Shown here one piece after another: positions 11,755 through 22,840 of a DNA stretch of 64,000 nucleotides (position 1 is its first letter; the number at the start of each line of letters is the position of its first letter). This DNA is from Silene conica (Eukaryota > Streptophyta > Magnoliopsida > Caryophyllales > Caryophyllaceae): positions 56,453,181 to 56,517,180 of the forward strand of contig CM055315.2 in assembly GCA_029255685.2 (NCBI GenBank), given 5' to 3'. The translations under genes and the position numbers were made by a program. The notes under the pieces are model-generated. The model was not told where the DNA came from and did no database searches. It saw only the letters and a program-made list of their open reading frames with translations.

Positions 11755-12414
11755 GTAACACCCCGATTTATTAAGGAACCTTTAGCAAGACATCCTCAGT
11801 AAATAGAGTTGTTACCATCTCGTAATATCCGAGGTAGTGAATAACAAAGTAAATCAAACCAAAGTACTTTATATAAAAACTGATCGAATTTAAACTTTGA
11901 TGTTACAAACACTCACAGCGGAAACTAAAGTACAACAGACAACTTTGAAGTATATGATCTAAATCTAAGTCGGTCCATCCAAGTGCTCACGCCATCCCAT
12001 GCTCCCACAGCACCATCTTTCCTGTCAAAACTACTCCCCATCACGGATCATCACAGGTGTCACACGAATACACAGGGTCAACCACGAGGTTGAGTAGGTA
12101 AAATAGATAAATCAATAAACAACGATAGAACCGCATCTTCCTCCATCTCCATATCATTCAATCAACCACTTCACCTCCATCACGCCACACATTTCATCAC
12201 ACCATACCTTCCATCACACCACACCTCTATCCCACCACTCCTCCATGCCCATATCACAAGTCCCATATCACAAGACCCGTATCACAAGACCCATTTCACA
12301 AGTCCCGTTCTCCACAATAATCGTTAATAATCAAACAATCCACAATACATTCATAATCAATTATATCAATCTTATAATAAGCAACACACACAATTCACCT
12401 CATAACACGACCAC

Positions 12415-12455
<41 letters not shown>

Positions 12456-14105
12456 CTACCTCAATTGCGGAATGACAACCGAACAGCTGCTAGAAGTATT
12501 CCACCTCGAATCCAGTTCCTATAAGTATTACTTACTATTATTATTTATACACTATCAACATACTCATTCCTCATGCTCATAGTGGTTACACTTATCACGC
12601 ACTGTAAATATACGTATCAACATATTCATATACGTACCAATTAACATTACTCATTACTCGTACTTATCATTATTAGACAATTATAAATAACTAGTTGTCA
12701 TCATAATATTCCTTAACAATATTAATAACCATGGATTACCCATAATGTGATCAATAACAAACATGGATAATATATTATCATATAACTATAACTCATAACA
12801 ATAATAACAACACAACTAATAATAACAAAATAAATGTTAATAGTGATAAAGATAATAACAATGACATTTGATAAAATATTATTATTAATAATACTAATAA
12901 TAACATTAATAACATTAATAAGACAATAGTCATAGCAATAATAAGAACAATTATACACCTAATAATAATAATAATAACAAAATGTATAATAATAATAAAA
13001 CAAAGTAGAACCCAAAGAACAACAATAATAAAAGTAGTAATACGCGACAGCCCCCACAACACGCATAACACGAATAACATGAACAGTCCCCTCCTTGCCC
13101 AAAATCGTGACCAGCAACCACCCCTAAAAACACCATTGCTAACACCAACCTCCACCACCGACTTCGCCTGCGACACCACCAGACGCGCCTCTAGGTCGTG
13201 GTGGTTCCAGGGAAATCATCGGTGACTGCTGACACCGCAACACCACCAAAAACAGCCTATACAAAAACCCACCAGACACAATACTCTGTTTCCTTGTTTT
13301 AACACGACACAGACACCCAAAACGAAACGCACCACAACAACCGTCATGAACCCTTCGAACCACTGTGAGGACCACCAATCCAACGACTTGACTATCACCT
13401 ACCCAGAAACCCTAACACCCATTCTAGCCATAAACCGACAGTGACTCGAAATTAACACAAACATCGCACGCTCACGACTCTGTTCTGCAGTTACATACAT
13501 GTATTTGAAATAGGCGACCAAAACCACCGTAGACAGCGGTCCTAGATGTCCTACGACGACTCCTCTACGGTTCATACGTGAATACCAAACATCCTAGATT
13601 AAAGATATGTAAAAAAAACGAGACTCTAAACGTATATACATGAGGATTTCGAATGAGAACATATAAAGAGAACAAGAATTAACGAAGAAATCAGTGAGCA
13701 TACCTATTCCTTTGTCCAAACGAACCACCCTCAACCACCCTAGGCCACTGTGTGAACCCTTTTCCTCAATCTTGGATGAGGCGGCAGAGGTGTAGGCGAG
13801 TGTATGTGCGTCGATTAGGGTTAGAGGTAGGGTTTACGTTAGTTATTATATGGCGGCATACACAAGGGGTATGGTGAGGTGTTTGTGAAATTCTGACTAT
13901 TTGAGGTGGGCTGTTCACTTAACGCACGCACTCCTAGGCCCAATTTGACACTAAAACACGGTTTACCAACCAACCCACGCATGCTCAACCCTTCATTAAC
14001 CAATATAGCATATAAACCCTTATTGGATAAATAATTAACGAGTATAAACGCTCAAATAACCATCTATACGTCCAAATAATTACTAAATACTATAGTAAAA
14101 TTACA
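11755..14105 (-). repeat. 5' LTR of gypsy element G
   Basis: It begins TGTAACACCCCG next to the primer site. It shares blocks with the LTRs of A and S in reverse orientation, for example AACCACGAGGTTGAGTAGG near 12080 and the terminal AATAAAT, GTGTTACA pattern. I place its other end at AAATTACA, 14105, because similarity to the start of the A LTR runs to near there and the D-like sequence of F begins just beyond. The resulting 2351 bp matches A LTR length. Alternatively 11755-15555 is one hybrid LTR; this is less likely. Confidence 0.65.
12417..12452. repeat. AT dinucleotide microsatellite in the G LTR
   Basis: A clean AT run. Confidence 0.9.
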
Positions 14106-15555
14106 GGTACTACAGAGCCGGTTTCCCTTTCGGTCAACCGACCGAGGAGTCTCTATCCTTACTCCATTCCCGAACCCAATATAGTACCGCCCGTCCTCCG
14201 GGGACCTCAAACACACATACAAGGTATACGGAACAAGTTTCAAGCAAATCGGACAAGCCGATCAAAAGATAAAACGATTTTAAAGTGAAAATGGTCCTCA
14301 GACGGCCGCAGACAGGCTGCCGGTCAGCCGGCTGACAACCCCTTACACATAACAGCCTTTAAAAAAACGAAATCTATGAGGAAGGATCCCCAGCCGGTCG
14401 ACCGGCCGCCGGCCACCCGGTTGGGTAATCAACTCCCTACTTCCTCCTTTCTACGCGAAATACACTCAACAAGGTGTCTCAGCCGGTCGACCGGCGGCCG
14501 ACCAACCGGCTGAGCACCCACTCCGCTCAAGTTACAAAATACGAGAAACACCCAAAAAGCTTTCCCAGCCGGTCGACCGGCTGCCGGTCGGTTGACCGGC
14601 TCAGAAACTCTGAACCAAAAATCGCAAGTTACAGTATACACAAAACTTCATTGAAATCGGTTCCAATCTAAAGGATAATAACAATACAAGTTTACCCAGC
14701 AAATATAACAATCATATGATATATAAACAAGTATAAAATCCAACAACAACCACATTTTACGATCACATCTTGTATCCGTCTTAATTTTGTGAAAACTGAA
14801 AATAAGCATATGAACATATAAAAGCATCATAAAACCTTAAGTAAATCATGTGAAGAACATATCAATGAATTCCTAACATATTACTAAACTTATATACTAA
14901 CAACAACTCCAAAAATCAGAATCACAAGCAAGAACCACCATAAATAGTGCTATTATAACAAAAAGGCCGAGTTACTCGTAGTTGTCACCTTATAAGAGAT
15001 TATGCTCCAAATTCTTATTCAATGACGAAGCTATCAACCTCCGCGTCCTATAATCCAACCCCTACAACAAGATTTACGGAATTTATAAGCCTAAAACGAG
15101 ATTTGGCCAAAACAGCGTCTTTTTCGAGTTTGATAAAACTGAAATTGAAAGAGATAGAAAGCTTGCAAATCTCGAGAGCATTCCGAAAATGTAAGACTTA
15201 CCGCGATTCGAGTTCGGGAAGAGGTCGAGATGATGATTTTAAGCTTGAGAAAATGGAGAGAAATGGTGTTTTAAAGAAACAGTGAAAGAGTTGTGAAGAT
15301 GTCGATGAATAGGGTTTTAGGTGGGGTTTATATTGTCCTTGCACATACTTGAGTCGGGTTATTTGTTTAAGATACGGAATCAAGTCGGGATTAAATATTT
15401 CAAGTGAACATCCTAAGAACCAAAAATGTTCTTAAGACGGATCTTAACGGAAAGACCTAAAATAAATTTACGATTTATTATTAAAATACTATTATTTTCT
15501 GGAAAATACTTTTAGACTATTAAAATATTGTTTAACGAAATTACGGGTTGTTACA
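14106..15555 (-). repeat. Partial 3' LTR of outer gypsy element F
   Basis: It is related to the second half of the D LTR: the GAGCCGGTTTCCCTTTCGGT block (14116), CAAAAAGGCCGAGTTACTCG (14960) and CTTAAGACGGATCTTA (15432) occur in the same order in D. It ends GGGTTGTTACA at 15555, directly before a polypurine tract on the minus strand. The rest of this LTR should lie beyond G, off the window. Confidence 0.7.
14391..14604. repeat. Three GC-rich palindromic units with CCGGTCGACCGG core in the F LTR
   Basis: Units at 14391-14424, 14480-14513 and 14566-14604 each carry CAGCCGGTCGACCGG followed by a diverged inverted copy. The GGTCGACCGG cores start at 14396, 14484 and 14571, a pitch of 87-88 bp. 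Each can fold into a strong hairpin. Confidence 0.8.
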
Positions 15556-16684
15556 ATCCCCCAACTTTCAAAAAGTTTCGTGCTCGAAACTTGAAGACAG
15601 AAATAAGTACCAAAACAAATCTAGTTATCAAAGCGTACTACCCGGGTTATGGTAGCCCAAAAGCTTATCTTTCAAAAAGGTTTTAAGTAGGAAAAGATTT
15701 CAAGGCACAAGTCTTTGTCAATGGACATTGGGATTCTCGTTACGTATTCAAGAGTCTGACATTCCAAATCTGAGACAAGTCCCAAATTCAAATCAGTCAA
15801 AATTCAAAATTTGGATCAATCCGGTGTCGGTAAGCATAGTTCAGGTTATCAGACGTCTCCAATAACGAGTTCAAATGACAAATCGACACTGAGATCAATC
15901 ACATTGGAAATCAATCAGTTCTTTTAAAACCAAATTTCCCAAAAATAAATCTTTATTTTTTTATTCCTCAAAAGAGTAAAATTGCAACGACAAAAGGTCA
16001 CTTTCAACAAAAGAGGGAGCGGCTTCAATTTCTCAAAACAATTAAGACTTTCCAGAAATTGCGAACTTTTGAAGTGAACAATAGGGAATCAATTCAGAAA
16101 CGGTCACTAGGGCGCAGAAACGATCAAAGAGATTACTCTTGACACGAAGGATTGTGAGTTCCTAGTTTCACGGCTGGCAGAACATACAAGGAGGATTGAA
16201 GGAACGGAACAACCAAATTGAAGGTCAAGGAAGGTGGTAACTCCTGCCAAACATGGGGTCACTATCCACTCAATCCATAAACAAAGCATCGTTACAACGA
16301 TTCCTATTTTATCCCAAGAAGAACAATTCAAGTGATCTCTAAACTCTCAATGGTTTCGCGATCCCTCTTATCATTATCTCCTCCACAGAACAAGGTATTC
16401 CTCAATAGGAAGGGATTCCAAACACCTCATTCGACTCACACTAACCTGAAATTCCACAAAATGGGGTCAACCACGCGGGTTAACTCACACTAAAATTCGT
16501 TCAACCATAGCTAAGGATCTCTCACTCAAGGTAGAAGCTCAAGCGCGTATCCTAGAGTAGGCTTCACGTACTTCCAAAATTCTAAACCAAAGGTTCCATT
16601 ATAACATCGAATTCCAAAAATTTAGGATACAATACTCTCTACACCATGACTCTTCCCAATCAGATAGGCCATAACCAAAATCAT
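15556..16684 (-). mobile_element. Interior of F, 3' untranslated part
   Basis: It starts with a polypurine tract on the minus strand (CCCCCAAC read on plus) and the sequence TTTCGTGCTCGAAACTT. Up to about 15910 it matches the D interior at 20400-20750, including GGACATTGGGATTCTCGTTA and CAGACGTCTCCAATAACG. The remainder to 16684 shows no coding sequence I can support. Element E interrupts it at 16685. Confidence 0.7.
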
Positions 16685-17280
16685 TGATGCCTGTCGTTGA
16701 GGGTACCAAAGATAAAATTTATAATTCCTAAACTTTAACTATAGATAGTGAAAGTCAGGGTCGAACCAAAAGGAGGTGGGAAATGTTTATTGTTTGATGT
16801 TAATGTTTTAAAGGTAACAAATTTGGGGGTTTGATTGGTTGATTACTAATTCTAAGGCAAAGATTTAAAACAAACAAATAATAAAAGATGAGAATAAAAA
16901 TATAATAAAAGGGATGCTAGGATGTTTGGGTAATAAATAGCTAAGGTAATATAAATCCTAAGGTCAACATGTATTGCAGTCGCGTAAGGGGTGTAACATA
17001 TCCCTTCGGTCTATGGTACCTAATAGCTCCTTTCGGCCTATGCTATTAGTTCCTAGGTCTCACAATTATTGGGTGTCAACAATAAGGGTGATTCCTAAAT
17101 CCTAGGTCACATACCTTTCAGTCTTAAGTAACCTAGCCGTCTTAAGGTGTAAACCAATGCCCTTCCCGTATCTCTCAATCTTGGGTAGGTCATTACTAAC
17201 ATCCTACAAGTCTCCTTTCAGTCTCGTTGTAGGGTATTATAATCAACAAAGAAAGACGAAACAGAATACAGACGCGACTG

Positions 17281-17354
17281 GGTCGACCGACCAGCTAGTC
17301 CAGTCGGCCGACCACCGCCTTGGTCGACCGACCCATTATGTGGGTCGACCGACC
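17281..17354. repeat. Two GGTCGACCGACC pairs with 21-bp pitch in the E 3' LTR
   Basis: Pair one: GGTCGACCGACC at 17281-17292 and the variant AGTCGGCCGACC at 17302-17313. Pair two: exact copies at 17322-17333 and 17343-17354. Each pair has a 9-base spacer. The GGTCGACC core is a perfect palindrome. Similar pairs are at 31859-31963 and 32204-32236 (C2), 42353-42385 and 43482-43514 (E). Confidence 0.92.
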
Positions 17355-17386
17355 ACGGCCCTGCTACAGGTTGGTCTCGGAACCTA

Positions 17387-17391
17387 TACTA
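17387..17391. repeat. Target site duplication of D, left copy (TACTA)
   Basis: It is repeated at 41821-41825 after the other D LTR. Confidence 0.9.
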
Positions 17392-18263
17392 TGTAAAACC
17401 CCTCGCGAAAGCGGAAATATAAAACATACAAAGTACCAAAAATGCAGCGGAATTAAAACTTTTTAACATTAATAAACATGCGAGGTGTTTTAACAAACTA
17501 AACATGCGGAAGATAAAACATAGATAAGTATATAAGTACTATACAAAAGCAGCCCGAGATAGCATATCCCTACGGGCACAAAAATACGGAAAACATAAAG
17601 CTAAGGTCTAGCTAACGAATGGGTAAAATCATCGATGAAGGATCATCGCTCGCTAGCCTCAACATAACCCCCTGAAGAACAGCATCAAGTACCTACACAC
17701 ATACAACATGTGCGCCACAGTCAGTGGGGAGTGACTAGAGCTCTCATAGCCACCTAATGTCATACAACACCGAACATATAAACAAATATCATACTCCAAC
17801 ATAAATAATCATGTAAGCATTTATCAACATCTCAAACTCCTATCATCATGCAAATACTATGCGAAGGCTCTCAACCAACTTCGGAAACTATTTGGAAGGA
17901 GAGCCGGTTTCCCTTCCGGTTGCCCGGCCGGGGGTCTTTCAATCCAAACCATTTCCGAAACTAATTAAAGAGTCATCCAATGCCTTGGATGAACAACATT
18001 ATAAGCAAGGTACTAAACTCATCAATATCAACATACATATCTGACACTGTACCAACTCTAGGCAAGCAGATATCAACAGCAAGTATATAACACCGTACCC
18101 CAACTCAGACAAGTATATACAATATTCAGCAATATCAAACCATGACCCCAATCCTAGGCATGGAAGGATACAAATACACACTACAAGGGGAGAATCATAA
18201 GACGACTCCATTATACCACAACGGCATGAATACATAGTCTCATCAATTATAATCCACATGCAT

Positions 18264-18745
18264 AAATACACCTCAAAATACAAAGGCAAGCAAAATTGTG
18301 ACCTAATCCAAATCACAGCTCTACGAAAATACACCTCAAAATACAAAGGCAAGCAAAGACTGTGACCTAATCCCAATCACAGCCCCACTACAATACACCT
18401 CAAAATACAAAGGCAAGCGAAACTGTAACCTAATCCAAATTACAGTTCCACCACAATATACCCCATAATACAAAGGGAAGCGAAACTGTAACCTAATCCA
18501 AATTACAGTTCCACCACAATATACCCCATAATACAAAGGCAACACAAAGTCGTGACCTAATCCAAATCACAGCCCTACAACAATACACCTCAAAATACAA
18601 AGGCAAGCAAAGTCTGTGACCTAATCCCAATCACAGCCCCACTACAATACAAGGCATACCAAACTGTGACCTAATCCAAATCACAGTTGTACAACAACAT
18701 TTCACATCAAAACTATGACCTAATCCAAATCATAGTTATACAACT
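18264..18745. repeat. About 62-bp minisatellite of hairpin units in the D 3' LTR
   Basis: Roughly eight units combine AATACACCTCAAAATACAAA with an inverted repeat around a constant CCTAATCC loop. Arms are TGTGA with TCACA, TGTAA with TTACA, or TATGA with TCATA, so paired changes keep the arms complementary. The last two units lack most of the linker. Confidence 0.88.
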
Positions 18746-20260
18746 TCGATAATGAACTTACTCAATTCATAACTAGCTATGCAACGACGTATACTTAAAC
18801 CAACACTTAATTGACCCCGGGAATTAAGCCGAGGGAGAGCCGGTTTCCCTTTCGGTTGCCCGACCGAGGGGTCTCTATCCTCACTCTATTCCCGAACCCA
18901 ATATAGTGCCGCCCGAACCTCGGGGACTTCAAACAAGCATACGAAGCATACGAAAAAGGAACCAATACAATCCGACTTGAAAATCAAAAGTTATAAGCAA
19001 ATAACACAATCAGGGACTCTCAGCCGGTTGGCCACAGGCGGAGAGTCTCATATTAAATAAATATACATCTCAAACCAACCATATGAGCCTCACAACATGA
19101 TTAAAATATGCTTAGACTTTTCACAAGAAAGTCCCTAAAAGTTAACTATCTTCATGCACAATTTCCGTAATCAACTCCTTATGAGCTAATTGACTCGAGA
19201 CGGATAACCACGCTTCTTATGATGACTTTCCTAGCTCCAATCTACATTTAAAACCAAGTATATTTACCACCAAACATCACTTAAAATATCCTAAAAACAA
19301 TTGGGAAACAAGCCCCCAAAACGGCTCGACAATCCGATAAACGAGCAGAAAGTTACAGCGGTTTTTGCGCAGCCTGCGCAAGGGGGTGCGCAGCTGCGCC
19401 GCATTTTGGAGCGCAGCCTGCACCCAAGCACGAGCCAGGTTGGTTTGTAAGTTTCCTGAAATTCGCCAATTCAATCAATCCTTCGACAACCACTTCTAAA
19501 CCATGATTTCTAGCATCGAACCTATACAATCAACACATAACAACCCATAACAATCCCAAGTGTGTCTCATATATGTTCTTTGCACAAAATCAAGCATTTA
19601 AACAAGCATAAGAACGAAAATCCCAAATGATACCGATCTTCATGTATACTCAAAATTCCCACTTAAGCCATGAATTCAACATAATACCTCCACAATAACA
19701 TTATAAGAAGCATAAAGAAGATAAAAGTAAACCTAAACATGTTCCTAAACACAAGAATTCATCCAAGAACACAACAAGCATGCTACTTTGACAAAAAGGC
19801 CGAGGTACTCATAATCGTCACCTTTACTCCGCGAATGCACCGGTTTACTCTTCAAGGATCACAAGCTCTTCCTCCGGATTGTTACAAGTACCACCTTCAA
19901 GCACAAAAACACGGATTAAAGGGTAATTTCGTGATTAGGGAAAAACAGCCCTGAAATGAAGTTTCACGAAATTGAAAATGAAAGTGATAGAAAGATCATA
20001 AATCTCGCAAGGATTCCGAATATGTAACTTTTACCTCGATTTGATGAACGGATGATGAAGTATTAAGCAAAAGAAGACGAGGATTATGGAGGTTTATGAG
20101 AGAAATGTGTTTACTGTAAAAAGTTTGAAGGAAGGACTATTATGTCGACATAAGGGGTTTTAGGAGGGTATAAGATGTGTCCTTTCCGTTTTAAGAAAAC
20201 GGGTTGGGAAAACATAACCGGGTTTTTAAGATAAACTTATGTTGCCAATTAAGTTATATT

Positions 20261-20289
20261 CGTCTTAAGGACTCAAGGTTCTTAAGACG
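20261..20289. repeat. Inverted repeat CGTCTTAAG / CTTAAGACG in the D LTR
   Basis: Nine-base arms are separated by 11 bases, about 110 bp from the transcription-side end of the LTR. The F LTR has only the right arm (CTTAAGACGG near 15432). Confidence 0.75.
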
Positions 20290-20399
20290 GATCTTATTAT
20301 TTATAAAATACTTCTCAATAGTTTATTAAAATATTGTTTTACTACCTAAAATAATTAAAAACCTTTAAAATATATTCTATGAAAATACGGGATGTTACA

Positions 20400-20968
20400 A
20401 TCACCCCAACTTTAAAAAGTTTCGTCCTCGAAACTTGAAAGCAGTAACAAGGGCAAAGTTAACAGATCAAGGTTTTGACTTAACTTGTTTTACAATTTCA
20501 GGTTTCTTTCAAAGGTTTCGAATGATTTTCTCAAGGCACAAGTTTTCGTCAATGGACGTTGGGGTTCTCGTTGTACATTCAAGAGCCCGACATTCCAAAT
20601 CTGAGACAAGTCCCAAAATTAAAACAATTAAAATCGAAGTTCTAGATCGATCCGGTGTCGGCAAGCATTTTTCAGGTTATCAGACGTCTCCAATAACGCG
20701 TTCAAATGACAAATCGACGCTGAGATCAATCAAATTGCAAGTCAAGTAACTCTTTAAAATCAGGTTTTCTGAAAAACTATCGCTGAACCCTATCAAAATT
20801 GAAAGATTATCCACTTCCTTAAGCCAAAATCCTGTCGAAAACAAACTTTTATTTTCAAAATTCTCAAAGGGAGCAAAGTTCCGAAATCTTACAAGTTGCA
20901 ATTGACCGAAAGGAAGGTAACTTGGCGAAATCACAGGTGCACAGACGAGAACCGGTGCACGGAGGAGA
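20400..20968 (-). mobile_element. D interior, 3' untranslated part and polypurine tract
   Basis: The minus strand reads a TTTCGAGGACGAAACTTT block and a purine-rich tract (AAAGTTGGGGTGA) next to the LTR. Similarity to the F interior covers 20400-20750. No gene is supported. Confidence 0.8.
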
Positions 20969-21687
20969 TTAAGATTTAGAGCAAATGATAAGACCTTGGG
21001 GCCTTAGAAGAAGATAGGAGAGAAAGGTCAAAGATGAAGACATACTAGTGATCAACTGAGGGCAAGTCTCTACAGCAGCTCTGCTCATCTTGTACACGGT
21101 ACCCTTGGTCTTCGGCTTTCGAACGGCACCAGCAGCGGTGACAGTCCTCCCAATAACAGTCTTCTTCTCCGGACACTCATAGAAGCGATGCCCAGGCTTC
21201 TTACAGGTGTAGCAGAAGTAAGGATCACCGTTACAGTTAACACCAGGATGAAGGGCCTTGTGACACTTGAAACACTTCAGGGAAGGATCAGGTGCAGGTC
21301 GAGGGTCCTTGGCCACGGAGGGACCAACTTTCTGGAACTTCCCATGCTGAACTTCTGGAGAAACAGATGAAGGATCTAAGGGTCTCTTCCCAAGAGAGCT
21401 AGCCTGAGGGGAACTGAGAGTAGAAGAAGCTCTAGCCTCAGCATCTATGGCCTTAATTGAATTCTCAGCCCAAATAGCATCATCGTACACCTCTACGAAA
21501 TAAGTAGAATCTCTGCGAATCATACTCTCGATGCGGGCACCTAACTTTCCTTTGTAGAAGTAGACTCTTTCGGATTCATCCCTTACGAACCGAGAAGCAA
21601 AGTGAGCCAACTAATTGTACTTGTCCGTGAACTCCTGCACTGTCATGTCTCCTTGCTTGAGATCCATGAACTCCTTCAGTATTTGAG
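20969..21687 (-). pseudogene. gag: D gag, C-terminal part
   Basis: Read on the minus strand this continues the Gag begun at 38687; the two parts join in frame when C1 and one AACGA copy are set aside, giving about 377 codons. It carries the end of the capsid region and two CCHC zinc knuckles (CFKCHKALHPGVNC and CYTCKKPGHRFYEC). It then has GTVYKMSRAAVETCPQLITS, which resembles the stretch just before the protease, and then unrelated residues to the stop at 20969. Protease and everything after it are deleted. A TAG at 21611-21613 interrupts the capsid region, where the family usually has a Lys in NKLAHFA. The gene is therefore dead in this copy even without C1. Confidence 0.82.
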
Positions 21688-21692
21688 AACGA
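21688..21692. repeat. Target site duplication of C1, left copy (AACGA)
   Basis: It is repeated at 38273-38277. Confidence 0.93.
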
Positions 21693-22840
21693 TGTTAGGT
21701 TCATATACCTATTTAGTCATACTAGTTTTTATTTATCTTATAAATAGTAGATCTTATGCATGCTTAACAATAATATGTCGAGATATAAGAGAAAAACTAG
21801 CTCGCTTACATTGATAATCTCGGCTATTTTAGGGCACAAGTGAAGTCACCTTCTTCACTTGTTCTTGAGCTTTACCCACGGATGATCCTCCTTGAACCTT
21901 CAAAGAGATGATGGTCTCCAAAAGATGAACACCAAGACACACTTACTCTCAATGTTTGTATGTTATTATGCTAGAATCAACACACAAACTCCCTAGATAG
22001 TGCAAGGAGGCACACGGTTTAGGGTTAGAAAATGTGAGATAATTTTCTTTCTTTTGTTCTCTCTAAACAACCCAAAACCCTAAGTTGAATTATGAATGAG
22101 TGTAGTATGCAAAATGAGGAACAAAACCTCTTTTGTTCTTCCTTGGGTTCGGCCGAAATGGCATGGGAAGGGTGCCCAATCAATTGGCTCTCTTTCCTCT
22201 CAAATGTCCCAAGCATGCACTCAAGTCTTAAATGCATTGTCTTACTAATGTTCCTATTACATCTAATGTAATATGTAAGTGTGTGTGTGTATGTGACATA
22301 TCACACGGTTCACACAACCAAAACGGATCCAATCCGTGACATTAGTTAGGATGACATTATTTGCGTAGTTTAACATTTCAAACTCTTTATCGCAAATTAG
22401 TAATAATTTCATATAGTAATTTAATCGCATTTTATAACTACAACAATTGTAGTTTATTCGACTCATTCATTTGTTACTATGTTTCATAAACATATAAATA
22501 ATAGTGACGACATTTCGATCACTAAAACAATTTATAATCCTATTATAAATTATCTCCTTATTTTATTCATAATCTAGAAATGAACTAACTCGTATCACAT
22601 ACAGTTATTTCATTTATAATTGAGAGAGTTGTCCTAAAGGTGTGACCTAAAGGGATCAACTGGTCACCACCGTCATTACGACAGTAATGTCAAACTCTAG
22701 CAAGCCAATCATTACCGATTAATGTTGACCAGTTGACTTATGATAAGAATCATCCCATGAATATTCTTTTGTAGAGATTTGTCAATTTAATTAATATAAT
22801 TGACGTGATCACATTATTGTTGAGGACACTAACTCCAACA
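21693..22840 (-). repeat. C1 3' LTR
   Basis: It is 1148 bp and nearly identical to 37121-38272. A GT microsatellite lies near 22277-22297. A conserved block with an 11-bp inverted repeat (22656-22666 and 22726-22736) lies in the U3 part. Confidence 0.93.
22632..22740 (-). promoter_or_regulatory. Conserved U3 block with 11-bp inverted repeat (C1 3' LTR copy)
   Basis: TCAACTGGTCA at 22656-22666 pairs with TGACCAGTTGA at 22726-22736, enclosing a conserved 59-base middle. Equivalent blocks occur in the C1 5' LTR (38088-38168), both C2 LTRs (25444-25529 and 33161-33246) and the H LTR (54826-54905). Its location just inside the U3 start suggests a regulatory or structural role; this is inference. 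Confidence 0.6.

Larger units (their letters stand above)
16685..17391 (-). repeat. E 3' LTR, first part
   Basis: It matches 45326-46005 and runs about 27 bp further, until D begins. It carries two pairs of the GGTCGACCGACC motif at 17281-17354. Bases 17387-17391 (TACTA) are the D target site. Confidence 0.88.
17392..20399 (-). repeat. D 3' LTR
   Basis: The plus strand reads TGTAAAACCCCTCGCG at the left and GGGATGTTACA at the right. It contains a hairpin minisatellite (18264-18745), two GAGCCGGTTTCCC motifs (17902 and 18836) and a GC-rich block near 19366-19407 that is absent from the 5' copy. The ORFs inside it are fortuitous. Confidence 0.9.

Noticed and set aside
11755..15555. One single 3.8-kb LTR shared by two elements in tandem
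   Set aside because: The left part is related to A and S and the right part to D, with a TG/CA-compatible break at 14105; insertion of G into the F LTR explains the data better, though not with certainty.
17999..18545. Minus-strand ORFs of 125 and 69 codons, repeated at 39463-40009
   Set aside because: They lie in the D LTR over the hairpin minisatellite and owe their length to its periodicity.
18264..18745. CRISPR-like array of repeats and spacers
   Set aside because: Units are contiguous degenerate minisatellite copies inside an LTR, and the context is a plant nuclear genome.
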